From: DASRVA01 sp050732875
GTDB taxonomy: Bacteria; Gemmatimonadota; Gemmatimonadetes; JACCXV01; JAHWKZ01
NCBI GenBank assembly: GCA_050732875.1
Contig: JBOHRQ010000007.1
Coordinates: 1-64,000 of the forward strand
Reading direction: 5' to 3'
DNA length: 64,000 nucleotides
Under the pieces are notes generated by a model that saw nothing but the letters and a program-made list of their open reading frames with translations, did no database searches and was not told where the DNA came from. Below, in pieces: positions 51,110 through 59,750 of this stretch. Each line of letters opens with the position of its first letter. Position 1 is the first letter of the stretch. The position numbers and the translations under genes were made by a program.

Positions 51110-52042
51110 TTGCCTCGTGTCGCTTCGCTGATCGCCAGCAGCACGGAGATCGTCCACGCCCTCGGACTGGGCGAGCTTCTCGTGGCCCGTTCCCACGAAT
51201 GCGATTACCCGCCTGAAGTCCGCGAGCTCCCGGCCGTCACCGAGCCCCGCTTCCCCACCGACGGGACCAGCTACGAGATCGACCAGCGGATCCGGGCCCT
51301 GGTCCAGGAGGCGCTGTCGGTCTACCGGGTCGACGCCGACCGGCTGCGCGCCGTCCAGCCCGACGTCATCGTCACGCAGACCCAGTGCGAGGTGTGCGCG
51401 GTCAGCCTCGGCGACGTGGAGGAGGCGCTGGCGGAGTGGACCGGCGCGCGGCCCCTGGTCGTCCCGCTTTCGCCGGACTCGCTGGACGCGGTGTGGGACG
51501 ACGTGCGGCGCGTGGCCCTGGCCCTCGGCTCCCCGGAGGCTGGGCCCGGACTGGTCGCCCGCCTCCAGGATCGGATGCGAGAGGTCGAAGTCGCGGCGGG
51601 CGCTCTCCGACGACCTGCCGTGGCCTGCATCGAGTGGATCGATCCGCTCATGGCGGCCGGAAACTGGATGCCCGAGCTGGTGGCCCTCGCCGGAGGGGAG
51701 AGCGTCGTCGGCGAGGCTGGCCGGCACTCGCCGATGCTGGACTGGGAGGAGCTCCGCGCGCTCGATCCAGAGGTCATCTTCGTCTCCCCATGCGGCTTCG
51801 ATCTGGAGCGGACGCGAGTCGACATGACGGCGCTCGTCCGCCGGCCGGGCTGGAATGAGCTGCGGGCCGTCCGCGACGGCCGGGTGGCGCTGGCCGACGG
51901 CGTCCAGTACTTCAACCGGCCCGGGCCCCGGCTGGCCGAATCCCTGGAGATCCTCGCCGAGATCCTCCATCCGGCTCGCTTCGACTTCGGTCATCGTGGC
52001 AGGGGCTGGGAACCGTTGCCCGCGGGTGGATCACGACACTAG
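51110..52042 (+). CDS. Cobalamin-binding-type protein (BtuF-like fold, no signal peptide)
   Basis: 310 residues with the type III periplasmic binding protein fold: VASLIASSTEIVHALGLGELLVARSHECDYP in the first lobe, QPDVIVTQTQCEVCAVS at its end, and IEWIDPLMAAGNWMPELVALAGG in the second. The QCEVC motif marks a subgroup annotated as cobalamin-binding. No signal peptide is visible, so it may be cytoplasmic. The start is a TTG with GAAGGA eight bases upstream; longer in-frame readings have no homology. Its end overlaps a minus-strand gene by four bases. Confidence 0.75.
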   Translation: MPRVASLIASSTEIVHALGLGELLVARSHECDYPPEVRELPAVTEPRFPTDGTSYEIDQRIRALVQEALSVYRVDADRLRAVQPDVIVTQTQCEVCAVSLGDVEEALAEWTGARPLVVPLSPDSLDAVWDDVRRVALALGSPEAGPGLVARLQDRMREVEVAAGALRRPAVACIEWIDPLMAAGNWMPELVALAGGESVVGEAGRHSPMLDWEELRALDPEVIFVSPCGFDLERTRVDMTALVRRPGWNELRAVRDGRVALADGVQYFNRPGPRLAESLEILAEILHPARFDFGHRGRGWEPLPAGGSRH

Positions 52043-52278
52043 TCCTTGCGATCTCGCAGCCCCTCCACACCGGCCTTCCGGGCGCAGTGATCGCAGCAGT
52101 AATAGACCCCCTCCGCTTCCAGTCCATGACCCACGATGCGGCAGCCGCACGTCTCGCACGTCGGCGCCAGCGCCTGGATGGCGCACTCGAAGCTGTCGAA
52201 GGTGTGCCGCTGGCCGTCCCGCCAGACGATCTCGAAGGTCTTGTCGTACTCATTGCCGCAGGTGGCGCAGCTCGCCAT
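52039..52278 (-). CDS. Small zinc-ribbon / metallothionein-like protein
   Basis: 79 residues with nine Cys in pairs: CATCGNEYDKTFEIVWRDG, FECAIQALAPTCETCGCRI and GVYYCCDHCARKAG. The last segment resembles prokaryotic metallothioneins, the first a zinc ribbon, so it may bind two metal ions. AAGGAGGT stands eight bases before the ATG, predicting high translation. Its 3' end overlaps that of the cobalamin-binding-type gene convergently. Confidence 0.7.
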   Translation of the reverse strand: MASCATCGNEYDKTFEIVWRDGQRHTFDSFECAIQALAPTCETCGCRIVGHGLEAEGVYYCCDHCARKAGVEGLRDRKD

Positions 52279-52415
52279 GGTGCGAACCTCCTTCCGAGGT
52301 AGCGATCTATGTTCCGAGCCGCTCGCGAACCGCGCCGATACGGGCACGGGAGCTCCCTTCCAGATAGCAGGGCGAGCCAGGCCGCGACCGTACGGGATCG
52401 AACACCGCCGCGCCC

Positions 52416-53474
52416 TCAGGCTGGATAGACCGTGACCTCGGTGGCCTTCACGGCAGCGTGCACGGTCTTCCCCGGCTCGAGCCCCAGATGAGCGACGGCC
52501 GCGGGAGTTACGTCGGCGGCCATGGGCAGCGCTCCGCCCAGCTCGACCCGTACGCGGGGGCCGAGGGAGTCCAGGCCCACCACGACCAATCGCCAGACGT
52601 TGCGCGGGCTGCCCTCGGGCGGCGACGGGTAGAGGGCGACGGCGTCGGGGCGGAAGGCGACGAAGACGTCCCCGCCGGTCCGTTCGGCCGGAACGACCAC
52701 CACCGGACCCTCCGCCCCGTCCACGACGACCTGGTCGTCCTCCGCCCGGCCTCGGAAGAGGTTCAGCCCGACGAGCCGGGCTACCCACTCGCTGCGCGGG
52801 TGACGGGAGACCCCCTCGGAGGATCCCTCTTGGACGATCTTGCCTCCCTCGATCACGATCAGGCGCGTCGCGAGCACCATCGCCTCGACCGGGTCGTGGG
52901 TCACCACGATGGTCGCGCCGCGGTACTCGGCGAGGTGGCGACGCAGCTCGGAGCGAACGGCCGGCCTGGCCGCCGCGTCGAGCGACGACAGAGGCTCGTC
53001 GAGGAGAAGCAGGGACGGCTCCGCCGCCAGCGTCCGGGCCAGGCCCACGCGCTGCGCCTCCCCGCCGGAGAGATGGCTCGGGCGACAGCCGGCCAGCCCG
53101 GCCAGCCCCAGCCGCTCGAGCCATGCCGTCGCGCGGCGGCGGGCTTCATCGCGCGGGACGCCGCGGCAGCGTGGGCCGAAGGCCACGTTCTCGAGCGCCG
53201 AGAGATGGGGGAACAGGAGGTGGTCCTGGAAGACGAGGCCCACGCAACGGCGCTCGACCGGGACTCGGACCCCGGCCGCCGGATCCTCGAGCGCCACACC
53301 GCCCAGGCGCACGTGGCCGCCGTCCAGCGGGACCAGGCCGGCCAGAGCGCGCAGAACCGTGGTCTTGCCGGCCCCGTTCGGCCCGAGGAGCGACACCACC
53401 TCGCCCGCGGCCACGGCGAGCGGAACGTCGGCGACCAGGGCTCCCCTCCGGACGACGACCCGCGCGTCCAGCAT
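52416..53474 (-). CDS. modC: Molybdate ABC transporter ATP-binding protein ModC
   Basis: 352 residues. Walker A GPNGAGKTT at about 31-39, signature LSGGEAQR at about 135-142, Walker B LLLLDEP at about 156-162, switch His in VVTHDPVEA. After the ATPase comes a TOBE-type domain (about 285-352, VVVGLDSLGPRVRVELGG to EVTVYPA), as in ModC/CysA. The ATG shares one base with the modB stop (TGATG). The transported oxyanion could be molybdate or tungstate. Confidence 0.88.
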   Translation of the reverse strand: MLDARVVVRRGALVADVPLAVAAGEVVSLLGPNGAGKTTVLRALAGLVPLDGGHVRLGGVALEDPAAGVRVPVERRCVGLVFQDHLLFPHLSALENVAFGPRCRGVPRDEARRRATAWLERLGLAGLAGCRPSHLSGGEAQRVGLARTLAAEPSLLLLDEPLSSLDAAARPAVRSELRRHLAEYRGATIVVTHDPVEAMVLATRLIVIEGGKIVQEGSSEGVSRHPRSEWVARLVGLNLFRGRAEDDQVVVDGAEGPVVVVPAERTGGDVFVAFRPDAVALYPSPPEGSPRNVWRLVVVGLDSLGPRVRVELGGALPMAADVTPAAVAHLGLEPGKTVHAAVKATEVTVYPA

Positions 53475-54286
53475 CACGAGCGGCCCGCGATCCAGCGCTC
53501 CCGGAGCCCGATCAGGACCGCCACCGAGACCGCCAGCAGAAGGAGGCTCAAAACGATGGCGGCCCCGGGATCCGTCTCGAGCGCCAGATATACCGCCAGC
53601 GGCAGGGTCTGGGTCTCGCCGGGGAAGCTGCCCGCGAAGGTGATCGTCGCACCGAACTCGCCCAGGGCCCGGGCCCAGCAGAGCGCCGCCCCCGCGACCA
53701 CCCCCGGGGCGACGAGGGGCAGCGTGACCCGCCGGAAAGCCGTCCACCGCGAGGCTCCGAGCGTCGCCGCCGCCTCCTCGTAACGGGGATCCGCCGAGCG
53801 CAGGGCTCCCTCGACGCTCAAGACGAGGAACGGCATCGCCACGAAGGCCTCGGCCAGGACAACGGCCGCGGACGTGAAGGGGAGCGAGATCCCGCAGCAG
53901 GCCAGGAGCCAGCGGCCCACGAGGCCCCGCCGCCCGAGCAGGAGGAGAAGCGCCACGCCGCCCACGACCGGCGGCAGCACGAGCGGCAGGGTCACCAGCG
54001 CGCGGACGATGGCGCGGCCGCGGATCTCTGTCCGGGCCAGGAGCCATGCGAGCGGAACGCCGAGCACCAGCGAGAGCGCGGTCGCCAGGACCGAGGTGAC
54101 GAGCGACAGCCAGAGCGCTTCCAGGACGAGCGGTTCGGCGAGACGTGCCGGCAGCTCCGACCACGGCACGCGCACGACGAGCGCGGCGATCGGGGCGAGG
54201 AGGAACAGGAGCCCGGCGACCGAAGGGGCGAGCAGGGCAGGTGGCACGCCCGCACGCGGCCGGCCCACGGCCTCGCGAAGGGTCAT
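53474..54286 (-). CDS. modB: Molybdate ABC transporter permease ModB
   Basis: 270 residues, six helices. The EAA loop RYEEAAATLGASRWTAFRRVTLPLVAPGVVAG contacts ModC, and the following CWARALGEFGATITFAGSFPGETQTLPLAVY is highly typical of ModB. It begins 25 bases after modA and ends on the modC ATG. Confidence 0.92.
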   Translation of the reverse strand: MTLREAVGRPRAGVPPALLAPSVAGLLFLLAPIAALVVRVPWSELPARLAEPLVLEALWLSLVTSVLATALSLVLGVPLAWLLARTEIRGRAIVRALVTLPLVLPPVVGGVALLLLLGRRGLVGRWLLACCGISLPFTSAAVVLAEAFVAMPFLVLSVEGALRSADPRYEEAAATLGASRWTAFRRVTLPLVAPGVVAGAALCWARALGEFGATITFAGSFPGETQTLPLAVYLALETDPGAAIVLSLLLLAVSVAVLIGLRERWIAGRS

Positions 54287-54311
54287 CGCGCCTCGGGATC
54301 CCGCGGGTGAT

Positions 54312-55052
54312 TCACGGCACCTCGAAGCCCGCGTCCGTCAGGACCGCCCGACCGGTTTCCGAGAGAACCAGGTCCACAAACGCCCGCGCCGCGCGCGGGT
54401 TGGGGGCTTCGCGCAGGATCGCGATCGGATAGGCGTTGACCGCCGCTTCCGCCTCGGGGAACGCGAACGACCGTACCCGATCACCCGCGGCCTGGGCATC
54501 GGTCGCATAGACCAGCCCGGCGTCGACCTCTCCCAGCATGACCTTGGTGAGCACGGCTTTCACGTCCCGCTCCCAGGTCACCGGCGTGACCGACAGCCCC
54601 GCTGCGCCCAGCGCAGCCTGGGCGGCGGCCCCGCAGGGGACGGGCCGGGAGCAAAGGGCGACCAGGACTTCCGGGCGGGCGAGATCGGCGAGCGACGACA
54701 CGCCGCCGGGGTTCCCGCGGGGCACCGCGACCACCAGCCGGTTGCGGGCGAAGATGACCGGCTCACCAGCCAGGACGCGGGCTTCCTGCGCGATTCGCAC
54801 GGTGCGCAGGTCGGCGGTCGCGAGCACGTCGCCCGGCGCCCCCTCGGCGGCCTGCGCGGCCAGGCTCGAGCTGGCGGCAAAGCTGAACCGCACGGTCAGG
54901 CCCGGATCTCGCCGCTCGAGCTCCTCGCCCAGCTCGCCGAACGCCTCGGTCAAGGACGCCGCGGCAAGGACGGTGACCGTTTCCCCCCGGTCCCCACAGC
55001 CCGCGGCGAGCGCGCAGACCAGGGCCGCTCCGACGGGTCCGTTGCACGCCAT
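54312..55052 (-). CDS. modA: Molybdate-binding lipoprotein ModA
   Basis: 246 residues. Lipoprotein signal with lipobox LAAGC (Cys19), then VLAAASLTEAFGELG and FSFAASSSLAAQAAEGAPGDVLATAD, the oxyanion-binding loops of ModA, and VDAGLVYATDA later. Its start lies six bases after the cupin gene, so RuBisCO-like protein, cupin and modABC look co-transcribed. A GTG two codons upstream is a possible alternative start. Confidence 0.9.
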   Translation of the reverse strand: MACNGPVGAALVCALAAGCGDRGETVTVLAAASLTEAFGELGEELERRDPGLTVRFSFAASSSLAAQAAEGAPGDVLATADLRTVRIAQEARVLAGEPVIFARNRLVVAVPRGNPGGVSSLADLARPEVLVALCSRPVPCGAAAQAALGAAGLSVTPVTWERDVKAVLTKVMLGEVDAGLVYATDAQAAGDRVRSFAFPEAEAAVNAYPIAILREAPNPRAARAFVDLVLSETGRAVLTDAGFEVP

Positions 55053-55057
55053 CGACA

Positions 55058-55501
55058 CTAGACGCGGATGAAATCGGCCACCTCCGGGCGGCGCCGGAGC
55101 TCTTCCAGCTCCGAGCTGCTCGGCTGCCGCGGCCGGTCGCGGCCGGCGTCGGCCACGCACAGGAAGCCGAGCGGCTCTCCGGCCGCGGCTCGGAACTGGT
55201 GCCACGTCATGGAAGGAACATGGACGAGGTCGTAGGGCCGGATCCCGCGGATTTCGGGATCCACGAGAACATGCCCCCGACCGCGCATGACGACCACCGC
55301 GTGGGCGTGCTCGTGGCGCTCGAGCGTCGTGTGCCCCCCCGGACCCACCTCGAAGTACCGGAGATCGGAGGCCAACCCCTCGGCGCGCCCGAACAGGAGC
55401 TGACGTGTCACGTCGCGGAAGGTGTTCCCCTCCTCCTTGTAGAGCTCGACCGGAACGTCCTCCCAGCGATAGTCCGAGCCCGGGCGGACCGGACCGCTCA
55501 T
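55058..55501 (-). CDS. Cupin-domain protein co-transcribed with a RuBisCO-like gene
   Basis: 147 residues. Cupin motif one is ERHEHAHAVVVMRGRGHVLV with His ligands, motif two is VPSMTWHQFRAAAGEPLGFLC. A few residues before it, YKEEGNTFRDVTRQLLFGR, suggest a substrate pocket. It overlaps the RuBisCO-like gene by four bases, so the two products probably act on the same compound. The reaction is unknown; an isomerase or a sugar-acid-binding protein is possible. Confidence 0.72.
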   Translation of the reverse strand: MSGPVRPGSDYRWEDVPVELYKEEGNTFRDVTRQLLFGRAEGLASDLRYFEVGPGGHTTLERHEHAHAVVVMRGRGHVLVDPEIRGIRPYDLVHVPSMTWHQFRAAAGEPLGFLCVADAGRDRPRQPSSSELEELRRRPEVADFIRV

Positions 55502-56649
55502 CGACCGGCTCCCGACCGGCGGGCGCGAGGCCGCCCTGTCCCGGCCGAGATTTCGTCCGCATCGGGGCCGCCCCGTACGCGCTCCACGAACTCGCGCGCT
55601 CGCTCGCCGAGGCGCTCGCCCGCGCGATAGAGGGTGCCGCCGACGAGGAGCATGACCTCCGTTCCGTAGAAACCGAGCATCTCCCGGACCCGCTCAACGC
55701 TCATCCCGCCGGCCGGAACGGGAAGCGCGCGGCGGATCCCCGCCCACGGCCGCCGAAGCCGATCCGCCAGATCGCGGCACAAGGTCTCGTCGAACGGGAA
55801 GCGGCCCCCGGCGTGGGGGAAGACCACTGCGTCCGCTCCGTATAGCCGGAAGAGCGTGCCCAGAAGAAACGGAGCGGCGATGCGGTATCCGCCGGCGAGC
55901 GCGGGGTGGGCCACGACCGGGACGGAGGAGCGGCGCGCCAGTTCGTGGAAGGCGGGCAGCCCCACGACCAGCGGCGCGACCAGGACCGCTCCCGCGCCCA
56001 GCCGCTCCGCGGTCTCGAGCTGACGGGCGAGCGCGGTCGGCGGACCGATCAGGTTGGGCGCGTAGATCGCCCGATGCCCGGTCGCGTCGGAGACCCGCTC
56101 GATGGCCGCCAGACAGGCCTCCGCCCGGGTTTCGAGCGGGCAGTAGCCGGTGTCGGCCAGGCCATGGTCGTCCTTGATGACGTCGATTCCGGCCTCCGCG
56201 AGCGTCGAGCAGATCCGGCCGAGCGCATCGGGCCCGAGACCCATCGGCTTGAGCGCCGCGCAGGCGAGCGGACGGTCCTCCGCGCCGACCGCCGAGCGGA
56301 TCCCCCGGATCCCGTGTCCCGGGCCTCCGAGGAGCTCGCGCAGCGCATCGGGGAGCTGGGCGTCGAGGAGCTCGACGTCGTCCTGCAGGGAGGCGTTTCC
56401 GAAGAGCAGGTTGAGGAGCTGCGCCGGGTCGTCGCCCGCAGCGGCCGCGGGATACTCGATCGAGACCCGATGACAGCCGTCCGGATCGGGTTCGACGGCC
56501 ACGACCCGGCCCACGAGCCCGTGCCGGGCGGCCTCTCCGACGAGGGCTTCCGCGGGCAGCTCGGCCGTCTGCTCGAGGGCCAGCGCCTCGGCCCGCTCTT
56601 CCACGGATTCGCCTGCGCGGATGCGGTAGATGGCCCTTACGGCGTGCAC
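55498..56649 (-). CDS. RuBisCO-like protein (form IV)
   Basis: 383 residues with the N-terminal alpha/beta domain and the TIM barrel of RuBisCO large subunits. Lys134 (LKPMGLGP) corresponds to catalytic Lys175. The carbamylated-lysine loop reads IDVIKDDHGLAD, Lys159-Asp-Asp with His in place of Glu204. HPALAGG and VPAGGMSVERVREMLGFYGTE follow, but the loop-6 Lys and other carboxylase residues are not conserved, so it should not fix CO2. Relatives with the KDDHGL loop act in apionate catabolism. GTG 56649 starts the apparent operon. Confidence 0.85.
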   Translation of the reverse strand: MHAVRAIYRIRAGESVEERAEALALEQTAELPAEALVGEAARHGLVGRVVAVEPDPDGCHRVSIEYPAAAAGDDPAQLLNLLFGNASLQDDVELLDAQLPDALRELLGGPGHGIRGIRSAVGAEDRPLACAALKPMGLGPDALGRICSTLAEAGIDVIKDDHGLADTGYCPLETRAEACLAAIERVSDATGHRAIYAPNLIGPPTALARQLETAERLGAGAVLVAPLVVGLPAFHELARRSSVPVVAHPALAGGYRIAAPFLLGTLFRLYGADAVVFPHAGGRFPFDETLCRDLADRLRRPWAGIRRALPVPAGGMSVERVREMLGFYGTEVMLLVGGTLYRAGERLGERAREFVERVRGGPDADEISAGTGRPRARRSGAGR

Positions 56650-56740
56650 GTTCGGACACTACGTGAGGGACCCGCTGTCGGCCAGCCGAATGGAGCCCTC
56701 AGCCGATCCGTCGCCAGCGAGTCAGCTCCATGGGCTCGGA

Positions 56741-57130
56741 CTACAGATCCTCGCGCTCGACGTTCATCTCGATGACGTTCCCGTCGGGATCGGTGATATA
56801 GATCTGGGCCCAGGGCGTGGCGTTCAGGGGACTGTCCTTCAGCGCCACGCCGTGAGATCTCAGGTGCGCCAGCGCTTCGTCATGATTGCGAACGCGCACC
56901 GCGAAGTGGCCGTCGCGGGAATCGACCTCGGTCGTCCCGCGCAGGCTCCGCGGCGTGGTGTGGACGATCAGGTGGAGCTGCCGGTCGCCCAGCGCGTACC
57001 ATGCGCCCGGAAAGTCGAAGGGCGGCCGCTCCAGCTCCCGAAGGCCCAGGACCCCGCCATAGAACCGCTTCGCCCGCTCGAGGTCCGTCACCGTCAGGCT
57101 GACGTGATGGAGGGTTTCGATCGCGAGCAT
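56741..57130 (-). CDS. VOC-family (glyoxalase-like) protein
   Basis: 129 residues with two paired beta-alpha-beta modules: IETLHHVSLTVTDLERAKRFYGGVLGL with the first metal ligand His, and DPDGNVIEMNVERE with the last Glu. His in HFAVRVRN and His in LHLIVHT complete a plausible set. It could be a glyoxalase, fosfomycin-type enzyme or dioxygenase; the substrate is unknown. It is divergent from the membrane protein gene at 57273 and lies 90 bases after the RuBisCO-like operon start, same strand. Confidence 0.75.
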   Translation of the reverse strand: MLAIETLHHVSLTVTDLERAKRFYGGVLGLRELERPPFDFPGAWYALGDRQLHLIVHTTPRSLRGTTEVDSRDGHFAVRVRNHDEALAHLRSHGVALKDSPLNATPWAQIYITDPDGNVIEMNVEREDL

Positions 57131-57272
57131 GGCGGCCTCCCGGGCGGGGATCGTTCGTGGCGGACGGGTCAGGGTACGGGCGGTTCGGGGCCGGCCCTTG
57201 TCGGCCCGTGCCCCACGACCATTTTAAGCGTTGTCCCGCCACGATGGCTCATGCGGAGCTGGGGGAAGCTGG

Positions 57273-58151
57273 ATGACGCGACTGAAGTTCCTGGTCAGAG
57301 GTCTCACTGGCCGGCTCGCCCGATCGCCCGATCTCACGACCCTCGGGCTGCTGGGCCTGCTGCTGGGAGGGCTGTGCGCTGCGGCAGCGCTCGTCCGGGG
57401 CGCCGCGATTCCGCCGGAAGGGAACCTGCTCGACACGGCGAGCTTCGACGGCGCCGTGGGGGTGTTCATCCTGACGCTCGCCGTCCTCGCTCCGGGAGTG
57501 AGCTGGACCCCCCGGGGCCGGCGGGTATGGGCCGGGTTCCTGATCGTCTTGACGCTCTACTCGTACGGAATCGAGACCCTCCAGGCTTTCCGCGGGCTGG
57601 ATCCCCGCTTCTCCGAGGTGGCCGGGCCGCTGGACCAGGCAGCCGGCGGGCTCTTCTTTCTCACCGCCGTGGGCATCATGGTCTGCTTCATCGTCCTGGC
57701 CGTGAAGTATTACCGCGCCGAGCCCGGCCCGGTCACGGTGGCGGTGCGATACGGGGCCGCGGCCAGCCTCGTCGCCTTCGGCGTCGGGATCTGGATGAGC
57801 CTGGTGACGGAGGGGCGGCACGTTCCGGAAGCGGGCAATCTCCTGTTCCTGCATGCCACCGGATTCCACGGGCTCCAGGCGGTGCCCCTCGTCGCGCTGC
57901 TCCTGCGCTGGGCGGATGCGCCGGAAGCGGCCGCCCAGCACCGGGTGCACGTGGGCGGGATGGCCTGGCTGGGGGCCTGCGTCGCGATCGCCCTGCAGTC
58001 GGGTTCCGGCCACGGGATCACCGAGCCGTCGCCCGCCACGGCCACCGCGGCAGTCCTTCTGTCGGTCTTCGGGGTCACCGCGCTTCTCGCTCTCGCGGCC
58101 TGGCTGAGGACCGCACCGCCCTGGAGCGGGCCCGAACCGGCCACGGCGTGA
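57273..58151 (+). CDS. Integral membrane protein of unknown function
   Basis: 292 residues with about eight helices. A His-containing segment NLLFLHATGFHGLQAVPLVALLLRW could bind haem or metal, and MAWLGACVAIALQSGSGHGI contains another His. I recognise no family. GGGGGAAG precedes ATG 57273; an earlier in-frame start exists without support. It converges on mmsA with 45 bases between. Confidence 0.6.
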   Translation: MTRLKFLVRGLTGRLARSPDLTTLGLLGLLLGGLCAAAALVRGAAIPPEGNLLDTASFDGAVGVFILTLAVLAPGVSWTPRGRRVWAGFLIVLTLYSYGIETLQAFRGLDPRFSEVAGPLDQAAGGLFFLTAVGIMVCFIVLAVKYYRAEPGPVTVAVRYGAAASLVAFGVGIWMSLVTEGRHVPEAGNLLFLHATGFHGLQAVPLVALLLRWADAPEAAAQHRVHVGGMAWLGACVAIALQSGSGHGITEPSPATATAAVLLSVFGVTALLALAAWLRTAPPWSGPEPATA

Positions 58152-58196
58152 GCCGAGAGCTCCCCTCCACACCCGATGACCGGCTCGATGCGGTGA

Positions 58197-59735
58197 TCAC
58201 ACGGTCGGGAAACCGAGATCCTTTCCCCGTTGCTGCGTGGCGGGCCAGCGCGCCGTGACCACCTTGCCGCGGGTGTAGAACTTCACCCCTTCCATCCCGT
58301 GCACGTGGGCGTCGCCGAACAGCGAGTCCTTCCATCCGCCGAAGGAGTAGTAGGCCATGGGAACGGGGATCGGCAGGTTGATCCCGACCATCCCGATCTG
58401 GATCTCGCTCTGGAACCGGCGCGCCGCGCCGCCGTCGTTGGTGAAGATCGCCACCCCGTTGGCGTAGGGACTGGCGTTGACGAGATCGACCGCCTCGTCG
58501 TAGCCGTCGACGCGCACGACCGACAGGACCGGGCCGAAGATCTCGTCCCGGTAGACGGACATCTCCGGTCGGACGTGATCGAAGAGGCAAGGCCCGAGGA
58601 AGAAGCCGCCGTCCCCTTCCCCCGCGCCGGCGCCGCGTCCGTCGACCGCCAGCCGGGCGCCCTCGGCCTCGCCTTTCTCGAGGTACCGCGTCACGCGCTC
58701 GAAGTGCTGGCCGGTAACGAGGGGCCCCATGTCGCTGTCGGGCTGCATGCCGTCGCCGACCCGGATCGCCCGCATGCGCTCCTCGACCAGCGGCAGAACT
58801 GCGTCCGCCGCTTGGCCGACCGTGACCAGCACCGAGATCGCCATGCAGCGCTGTCCGGCCGAGCCGAAGGCCGCGTTGACCGCCGAGTCGGCGGCCAGCT
58901 CCATGTCGGCGTCGGGCAGGACCACCATGTGGTTCTTGGCGCCGCCGAGCGCCTGGACGCGCTTGCCGTGCCGCGTCCCGGTCTCGTAGACGTGGCGCGC
59001 CACCGCGGTCGAGCCCACGAAGCTCACCGCCGAGATCCCCGGATGCTCGAGAATCCGATCCACCGCCACCCGGTCGCCGTGCACGACGTTGAACACGCCG
59101 GCGGGCAGCCCCGCCTCCTCCCACAGCCGGGCCGCGATCAGCGACGGCGATGGGTCCTTCTCCGAGGGCTTGAGCACGAAGGTGTTCCCGGCCGCGATGG
59201 CGATCGGGTACATCCACATCGGGACCATCACCGGGAAGTTGAACGGCGTGATCCCCGCGACGACACCCAGCGGCTGGCGGATCGAGTAGCTGTCCACGTT
59301 CGTCGATACGTTCTCCGAAAACTCCCCCTTGAGTAGCTGCGGGATCCCGCACGCGAACTCGACCACCTCGAGGCCGCGCTGCACCTCGCCGCGGGCGTCG
59401 GCGAGCACCTTGCCGTGCTCGCGCACGATGCTCTCGGCGAGCTCGTCCGCGTGGCTCTGGATCAGCTCGCGGAAGCGAAAAAAGATGGCCGTGCGCTGGC
59501 CGAGCGGGGTGCGGCTCCACTCCGGGAATGCCGCGGCCGCGGCGGCGACCGCGCGATCGACGTCGTCGGAAGTCGCGAACGGCACCACGGCCGTGGGCCG
59601 GCCCGTGGCGGGATTGAACAGTGTGCCGTGCCGCTCGGTGCCGCCCACGTCGGTCCGGCCGCCGATCCAATGCTGGAGGCGGGGCAGCCCCTCGGCGGTT
59701 TCCTGCTGATCCTCCATGCGAGCCGTTCGGCTCAT
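58197..59735 (-). CDS. mmsA: Methylmalonate-semialdehyde dehydrogenase (CoA-acylating)
   Basis: 512 residues. Catalytic Cys297 in FGSAGQRCMAI. The usual general-base motif ELGGKNP is replaced by ALGGAKNHM, the hallmark of CoA-dependent (methyl)malonate-semialdehyde dehydrogenases such as MmsA/IolA. In the inositol pathway this enzyme converts malonate semialdehyde to acetyl-CoA. AAAGGAG lies seven bases before the ATG. It follows lacI by 15 bases and is presumably co-transcribed with it. Confidence 0.9.
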   Translation of the reverse strand: MSRTARMEDQQETAEGLPRLQHWIGGRTDVGGTERHGTLFNPATGRPTAVVPFATSDDVDRAVAAAAAAFPEWSRTPLGQRTAIFFRFRELIQSHADELAESIVREHGKVLADARGEVQRGLEVVEFACGIPQLLKGEFSENVSTNVDSYSIRQPLGVVAGITPFNFPVMVPMWMYPIAIAAGNTFVLKPSEKDPSPSLIAARLWEEAGLPAGVFNVVHGDRVAVDRILEHPGISAVSFVGSTAVARHVYETGTRHGKRVQALGGAKNHMVVLPDADMELAADSAVNAAFGSAGQRCMAISVLVTVGQAADAVLPLVEERMRAIRVGDGMQPDSDMGPLVTGQHFERVTRYLEKGEAEGARLAVDGRGAGAGEGDGGFFLGPCLFDHVRPEMSVYRDEIFGPVLSVVRVDGYDEAVDLVNASPYANGVAIFTNDGGAARRFQSEIQIGMVGINLPIPVPMAYYSFGGWKDSLFGDAHVHGMEGVKFYTRGKVVTARWPATQQRGKDLGFPTV

Positions 59736-59750
59736 CGATCGCTCCTTTCC

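Noticed and set aside
55498..56649. True carboxylating RuBisCO
   Set aside because: Glu of the KDDE motif is His, loop-6 Lys is not found, the protein is about 90 residues shorter than form I, and no phosphoribulokinase or small subunit is nearby.
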